Part shown: positions 57,500 to 64,000 of the stretch, piece after piece
Layout of the letters: the number at the start of each line of letters is the position of its first letter
How positions within the stretch are numbered: position 1 is the first letter of the stretch
NCBI GenBank assembly: GCA_019321725.1
Contig: CM033110.1
Span: forward strand, 5,139,278-5,203,277
Origin: Paulownia fortunei
Taxonomy: Eukaryota > Streptophyta > Magnoliopsida > Lamiales > Paulowniaceae
DNA length: 64,000 bases
Direction: 5' to 3'
Made by a program: the position numbers and the translations under genes
The notes under the pieces: generated by a model
Database searches by the model: none
What the model was told of the DNA's origin: nothing
Seen by the model: the letters and a program-made list of their open reading frames with translations, nothing else

Positions 57500-60400
57500 G
57501 AACCAATCCAATACCAGAAATAAAATAAGCATTATATCTGAATGAAATTGATGCGGCTTAAACCTGAAAACAAAAAACAAATACTAAGCAATTCGAACTA
57601 TATTGTTTTTCACGTATCACCCTCTAGATAACCTCTAATTTATTTATTGTTTACGCGATTGTATAGGTTTAATAATTTTCCATTTAAAACACACCGCCAA
57701 AATTCTATCAAAATCCCCTCACGTACATGTTATATAATAAAATTATTGCACTTTGTCTTCCAAACTTTGCACAATTTATCATTTCGTCACTTCACTTTAA
57801 AAGAATTTAAGAAAAAACTATGTATAGACATGCTTTATCTATTTCTATATTACTTATTCATAAAAAAATAAATTTAATTAATACTTATTATAATGAAAAT
57901 ATACTGTCAGTATTTTTTTCTTTTGTTTATTCCTTTTTAACTTCCTTGTTGAATTATAAATTTTGTTCTTTAATTTACTTCATTAAATTTTAAATCAAAA
58001 TAAAGTATTAATATAAATTAAAAAATAACAAAAAACATAAAGAGTTATTTGTTGATTTTGAGGTGAATAAAATTACAGATATACACGGTTATAAATTTGA
58101 ACATATTAGTGTACAATTTAAAAAAAAAATAGTCTAAACTCAAGTAAAATTAAAAAAGATAAAAGTACTACAATTTTAATGCAATTGATCATCTCAACAT
58201 TTGAAATCTTGTAATTGCTCCATATCACTATAGAATTTTGCTACTTTACAATTATAATTTATTTTAATTTAGAATTTTATAAAGAGAAATAAATAATAGA
58301 ATTTGTAATTCAATAAGGAAGTTGAATTGGAAAAACAAAAAAATTAATTTTACTGAAAATATATTTTTTATTAAAAGAATTAAATAAATTTAGATTTTAT
58401 GAATGAGTAGTATAAAAAAGATAAGCTACATATACATACAAAAAAAAGTTAAATTTTTTTGTTTGAGGTGATAAAATGAGAAATCGTACATAGTTAAAGT
58501 GGCAACATACGATAACTTAACATGTGTCATGCACATGAGGGAATTTCAATGGAGTATTCCGTTGCTGGTGTGTTTTATATAGCAAATTATAAATCCCATA
58601 TGGTCTGAAAGGTTAAGTGTTGAGAGATAAAGTTTAAAGGGTGATATGTGAAAAACTACATAGTTTGGATGAGTTGGGGTTTTATCCCCCAACTTGGAAT
58701 TTTGGGGAAAATGCAATCCAATCAATTATCCACGCATTTGATCTTTACAAATGCTATGACAATTGCATCTAACGGAAAGTGGTCTATCTTATCTTCATAT
58801 AACGAATTAGCAAACACAGATAATCGATGCTTATCTTCATATAATGAAGCAACAACTACAAATAACCGATAATACTATTAAGATATATAATGTTCACATT
58901 GAATATGAACATTTTCCACTTACCGAACAACATTCAATACCAAACTAAAATTCACTAATTGCCAATACAAAGGTATGTAGACATACATATCCGAGCATAC
59001 AATCCCAAACATGTGATTATCATATATTCATAGCACATAGCTCTAAGCATAAAATATCTAAAATAAAAATTCTATCCACATAAAAAGAAGTATTGCATAA
59101 ACTAGGTTATAGAAAAAAGTACACTACTTCAAAGTAGAACATGATAAAAGATTGGAAAAACTAAACTAATTCTGAGTATTGCAGAGACAGAGGCAATAAC
59201 AGACAAAATCTTTGGATTAGTACACAACTTCTAAGCATGGATTTGGAAAAAGTTAAACTTAATAAAGGAAAATGATAAAACTTCATAATACATGACTAGT
59301 ACATAATATTGTCCTAACAAACTAGACAAAATTCAAAATTCAAGATAAAGTTTGCCTTAGAATAAAAATAAAACTAGTACTTGAAATTACACGTCTCCAT
59401 TAATTAATTCTCTTTAGTGCCAATTTCTTAGACGAGGCATTGTTTAGCACATAGTAGTGGGCAAAGACCAACAAAAGAACCAGCAATGTCATCATCCATG
59501 ATAGAACAACATATATCATTTGTTTCTCCCATTGTCTGTAGAAGGCCAAGTTAGCTACAAAACTATTAATCTGATCCAACAAATTTGGAATAATTTGCTT
59601 CGATCGGTCTCATATTTTCGGATCATACCAAATAAAAAAGTCGCATTTTTGCGGCTATGATCAATTCGTGGACAAGCAGTAATTGATATTAATGTCAAGT
59701 AACCAAAAAAATTACGATAATTTATCAAATTGTTGTGAATTAATCTTACCCCTCTTAGTGAGCATAACGTAAATCACTTATCATGGTTATTATTGGTTCT
59801 TAAAGTCTGCTCTCAAAATAAAAATTCACATAGGCAACGAACTGTTTCTTCTCAAACACCCCCTCTATATCGAGATAGTGTTGTTGTTGCCAGCCATACT
59901 ATTAAGTCTACTGCGGCTGCTGCTCATCTCAAGAAAGCTTTTGCAATTATAGAATAATTTCAACAAATTACTCTGTAATTTAATTTCGCATTAATATATA
60001 TTAAAACAAATTGAGCAAATTATCTTCCACATACAATCTGGATGCAATCCAAGGACAAAAGATCTAAAAGTGTTTTTGTATAAATGCTATTTCAAAATTT
60101 TAAACTAATTAATAATTATATTTACAAGTAAAGAATAGACAAGTACTTATTTCATCAAACAAATATCATACACTTATTACTCATACAAGGTTACATTGCA
60201 ACCACCACAACACAATTTTCTAATTTAAAACTAACTGGCAGTTTTCTTATTAATTATTTGAACTTTAATACGATAGGTTTTCTTATTAACACAAATGGGT
60301 CTCATATGTTTATGCCAATAGTAAAAATGGCAGTTCTTGGGCAAATAATTTGCTTCCCAACAACTTTTATTGTAGATGCAAACCCTCAAAATATTCATTT

Positions 60401-61690
60401 TCCACAATTCAAAATACAACTACAAATATATATAATGCTCTTAATTTTTAGAACATCGAACAGTTGAATCTACGTGATGAAGTTGATGGGTAAAATTTAT
60501 ACAATTAAGAATGTAAAGAAAGGTCTGACGTCGAGTAAAAGATCAGGTTAGTGCACAGCACGAGCTTCCCCTTTTACTTTTCCCCATTAAATGACGAAGG
60601 AGCATTAAACAGAGGAGTAGTCCAAAGAAAAATGATGAAGCTTTGGAAGTGTTATTGTTGGAGAAAAATGGAGATGCCTTCAAAGATTAATAGAGTTGCA
60701 GATTCAATTGCTTCTGTTTTTTTTCCCTTCTTTTCCTTTGTCGATGTTGACGGTGTTTCAGATTAAATTGGTTGGAATGAGGCTGAGTAATTTAGCTTGG
60801 TAAGATATATAATCCTTCTATCCACACAAAAGATTGTTAAATTAGTTTGATTTTTAAAATTTTCAATCCTTCTTAACAGACATATTACTTTGATATTTTT
60901 TATTTCTATAAACAGTATAATACTATTCTATCTAATTAATCTTACCAATTGCATCCATAACTCCAAATAAGGCCTTAGAGGAACAAGTTCATTAGAGAAG
61001 GTGACTAAGAAGCATACTGCTGAAATAGACCAAAATAAGGGGAGAAATGTTCCAGACAACAAAGTCAAAAGTAAGATTTCAGTTGCTAACCATGAGGGTG
61101 AAGAAGTAGGCAATTAAGTGAAGGATAAATACAAGAGAAAATAGAAACAAGTAGAGGAACAAAGTAAGAAGATTTGGTGGGAATGAAAGTCCAAATTCAA
61201 TGGATAGTCTCACCTACCCAAGAAAGAATACACCTACGAGTAAGGGCAACAAAGATAAGAAAAAATTACGAAAAGGATGCACACTCAAGTGAAAGGAACA
61301 AGTTTGCAATGTACAAATTTCAAGGACATATTTGACAATGGACAAACATTTTGGAGTGCCTTAGGAAAAGGAGCTTTCAGAAGAGCAGAAGTAGAGCTTT
61401 TGAAGAAAAGAGATTTATTGAGCGTTTCAAGATATGTGTTAAAATAATCCTTTAATTTGAGGTACAATAATAACCCTTTTCATATATAATTGCATTTTCT
61501 ATTAGTCTCTGATTTCATACAGAATTACAAAGGGGATATTTGGATGCAATTTACTTACATACAAAGATTTGTGAGTCCCCCAATAAATGATTAGTTATAT
61601 TTAGATGAATGAAAGAATATCCAATATTTTCACGTCCATGACTTAAAAAATCTTGACCAAGATGGGATAAGAATTAGGAAAAAAGTTTTT
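57500..61690. other. Long AT-rich spacer
   Basis: No gene could be supported. Open frames at 58648-58872, 59400-59582 (hydrophobic centre), 60231-60467 and 60551-60766 have no recognised motif. A 40-45 bp imperfect duplication (cttatcttcatataa.gaa, twice) lies at about 58788-58868. A purine-rich region lies at 61120-61440. Confidence 0.45.
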
Positions 61691-61699
61691 AATTTCATC

Positions 61700-62400
61700 A
61701 ATAAATCATGAACTAGGTAATATACACATAGATATTGGGTTGTTAAGGTTTCAATTAATAACTCCATGCCCTTGGTCCAATTAAAATATTAGACGATGAA
61801 GAAACTTGACTTGAATTACAATCATAATTGAAAAGATTCACTTTTAAAATTACTTACATCTAAGTTTTCATGGCAAGGTGTTAGCCATTAACCATAACTT
61901 ATAGGTATCCTAAATTTTATAGATTAATTATAAGATGATTAAATAAAATATTAAATTATTCAAAATAATTTAATTACTCAAATTAAGTCACAGCAAGAAT
62001 TACGAGACTACTAGGTTATTGATGATTAATCAACCAATCTTGGGGCCACACACTAGATTAAATAAGTCTTTTGATTTAAGAGAATTAAATTCAATAGTTG
62101 GATTGGTGACTTAATTAATTATATTAAATCACCAATTATGATTTAATTAATTCAATAGTTGAATTGATTAATTAATTAGTATGGTCAATTAATTGAATTT
62201 AATTAATTGATCCTTTAATCTGCCCAGAAGTAGTTGAATGTTATGTGGGTTGGTTATAAAAGTGAGGACGTGTAGTTTGTGAAAACTCTTAGGGGTTCTT
62301 GCATTACATTGAAGAAGAAAAATAGACGTAAAAAGATTACTCCACTTTAAAATTATAATAATTATTGTGTTGTTTACATTTAAGCATCTACTTTTCTGCA
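61700..62400 (+). mobile_element. LTR-like fragment, related to 19199-22723
   Basis: It shares the TTAATTAATT-rich body and phrases such as attaagtcacagcaagaatta...gggccacaca with the copia-type LTR (compare attaaatcacaaagagttg and ggggtcgcacac near 21855-21915). A TATA box, tataaaag (62255-62262), follows in plus orientation. Ends, duplication and internal domain were not identified. Confidence 0.45.
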
Positions 62401-63149
62401 ATACATTTTAACTATTTACTGCATTGTTTGAACTGCTACATAACTTTAAGTAAGCACTTGCATTTCATTTTCCCAAAGCAAAAAATCCAGCCGTTTAAGG
62501 TTTTTTAGTTTAAAATTTTTACTGTTTTACCAAAATACTTTAGTTAACATAATCAAGTTGACTAAGTAAAAGGCCGAGAGAAACATATATGTATGAAAAA
62601 TATTTTCAAACTAAACTGTTGATTATTGGTTAAACAAAAAAACTGTACCAATTCAGCAAAAGTTTTACTAAGTTCATTTACCTTTTAAATTATTTCATAT
62701 CACTTGAGATCAATACATCCCCCTTATGCAAAAGACATCTTATAGTTACCTCCTCAAGGTGATTGCCAGAATTAAGCTTATGTAACCAGAAAATACAGTT
62801 GGATGAATACACAATTTTTCTTAAACCCACTTGGACGACGCATTTTTTAAGTTTTAATTTAATTTTATAATTTTTTTTCTTTTCTTTTTTTTTTTTTGAT
62901 AAATTACCAAAATTGAATCAAAAAATAGAATTTTGATTGATCAAATTTTAGACTTCATTCGATTCAGGATATCAAATTCGAAAATGAAAAAAACATATTT
63001 TATTTTTTAAAATATTTAAAAATTTAGATTTATTGATATTTAATGACATTTTTCTATAATTCAGTTTTACCCAAAATGGAAAAAAAATTCCAATTATAGC
63101 TTGAGGATGCATTTGTAACCAAAATATTTTTATAGATAAGTATATATAT
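62401..63149. other. AT-rich spacer
   Basis: Nothing recognised apart from an oligo-T run near 62870-62900. Confidence 0.5.
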
Positions 63150-63171
63150 ATGTGTGTGTGTGTGTGTGCGC
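63147..63171. repeat. (TA)n(TG)n microsatellite
   Basis: A short TA run passes into about nine TG dinucleotides, ending in tgcgc. Confidence 0.9.
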
Positions 63172-63324
63172 TTATAATTATTTTTGTTTATATCATTGGG
63201 ATTTACTCCTGTAAACCTTGCACTTTCTATAATAGAACATTTTAAACATATAAACGGACATTATTGAATGTCCATCTCTATACTATTATATAGAAATTAT
63301 AATACTATTCTCTTTGTTGTAGAC

Positions 63325-63605
63325 ATATTCTCTTTGTCCTGAAATAATTGTTCTCTTTGCTACAATAAAAATCGGACTCTTTTATAATTTTTTAGTTAAC
63401 TTATCATACTCATTCTTTCATTTATTTTAAGGTTATTAAACTTTCAAATCATAAAAAAAAAATATTGTTATAGTATTCCTCAAATAATTTTTTAAAAAAT
63501 TTAATAGAATACTTGTTATGGCACTACGAAATAATTAAATTGTTTAATCAACCGTGACAATAGAGTTATTTTTTTTTTAAAAAGGATGGTGGGGTTTGGA
63601 ATATT
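63325..63605. repeat. Stowaway-like MITE remnant
   Basis: It begins ctctttgtcctgaaataattgttc, close to the CTCCGTCCC...AATAATTGTCC start of plant Stowaway-like MITEs, followed by a typical gactcttttataattttt. The right end is uncertain and no TA duplication was confirmed. Confidence 0.4.
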
Positions 63606-63774
63606 ATGAAGTATGGTGGGAACGAGTATTCAAATTTCAATGGCGATGCCAACTTTTTCTAGTGATGTAATTATAATTTATCAAAAAATAGGGGTAGCAT
63701 TTATAATATGTAGAAGTATGCATGTATAATAAATGAATAAAATAACCGTGCATAAAATTGTTTATTTGAACTTG

Positions 63775-64000
63775 TGAGCGTCACACAGCAGTCTCTTTTT
63801 CCCTTTTATCTCAAAGCACTTTCGACTCTAATTTCAGATTAATTAGCTTCTTGACAAGGTATCTCAATTCCATCTCTCTGTTACAACCTGATATTCTTCG
63901 TCATTTTTAAATCTTTTATATTTGTATTTACTGTCAATTAATGTCTGAAGGATACTTGTACTGAATCAGCTAAAGATAGAGTTATTCTTAACTGAAATCT
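63775..64000 (+). promoter_or_regulatory. Possible 5' UTR exon of a gene beyond the edge
   Basis: A pyrimidine-rich leader-like stretch (cagtctctttttcccttttatctc) is followed by ttcttgacaag|gtatctcaatt, a good plant splice donor at about 63860, then T-rich intron-like sequence with ctgtcaattaatgtctgaag. This fits a noncoding first exon and leader intron, but no coding sequence lies in the window. Confidence 0.25.

Noticed and set aside
59400..59582. 60-codon frame with a strongly hydrophobic centre
   Set aside because: It looks like a membrane segment, but with no neighbours, promoter or known family it cannot be supported as a gene.
60551..60766. 71-codon plus-strand frame
   Set aside because: It is less AT-biased than most but has no recognisable motif or gene structure.

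Overview
This is AT-rich nuclear DNA of a flowering plant, most likely a eudicot. It carries Ty1/copia and Ty3/gypsy retrotransposons, a tRNA-derived SINE, MITE-like elements, long AT-rich spacers with microsatellites, and a plant-type A1 aspartyl protease gene. I cannot name the species. Gene density is very low. There is one apparently intact protein-coding gene (aspartyl protease, 33793-35157, minus strand) and one recently broken small plant gene (5171-5772, plus). Nearly everything else recognisable is transposon-derived.

Layout. 0.8-4.3 kb: a decayed copia integrase-RT on the minus strand, a 36-44 bp minisatellite and a probable LTR remnant. 5.2-5.8 kb: the broken small gene. 7.0-8.5 kb: a MITE-like repeat, a gypsy RT-RNase H scrap and another TIR repeat. 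9-13 kb: mostly AT-rich spacer. 13.1-13.9 kb: a four-unit ~120 bp tandem array, one unit split by a 232 bp MITE with exact 9 bp target-site duplications. 15.1-32.1 kb: a duplicated ~2.7 kb noncoding segment (copy A 15144-23220, copy B 29346-32050). Copy A is swollen by nested insertions: a TIR element, an LTR inside it, and a solo LTR with a perfect 5 bp duplication inside that. Between A and B lies a minus-strand copia relic, itself split by a 2.9 kb LTR-like insertion.

33.8-35.3 kb: the protease gene with its TATA box and an unusual 20-base C run in the 5' leader. 39.4 kb: a SINE with 11 bp target-site duplications. 41.8-44.5 kb: short tandem duplications and two TIR elements. 45.3-55.6 kb: a structurally complete 10.3 kb Ty3/gypsy element of the Tat (Ogre/Retand-like) lineage. 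It has 706/707 bp LTRs, an exact 5 bp duplication (atatg), a primer-binding site, gag, protease, RT, two RNase H domains and integrase on the minus strand, an antisense spliced ORF on the plus strand, and an eight-unit 91 bp tandem array in its 3' region. All its coding parts carry stops or frameshifts. 56-64 kb: mostly unrecognised AT-rich DNA with a possible SANT-like scrap, another LTR-like fragment, and a possible 5' UTR exon at the right edge.

No operon or multi-gene system is visible. The most interesting material is the layered transposition history, the Tat element with its antisense ORF and repeat array, the conserved noncoding duplication, and the two broken or odd points in host genes. 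Percent identities and family names were judged by eye and memory and have not been computed.
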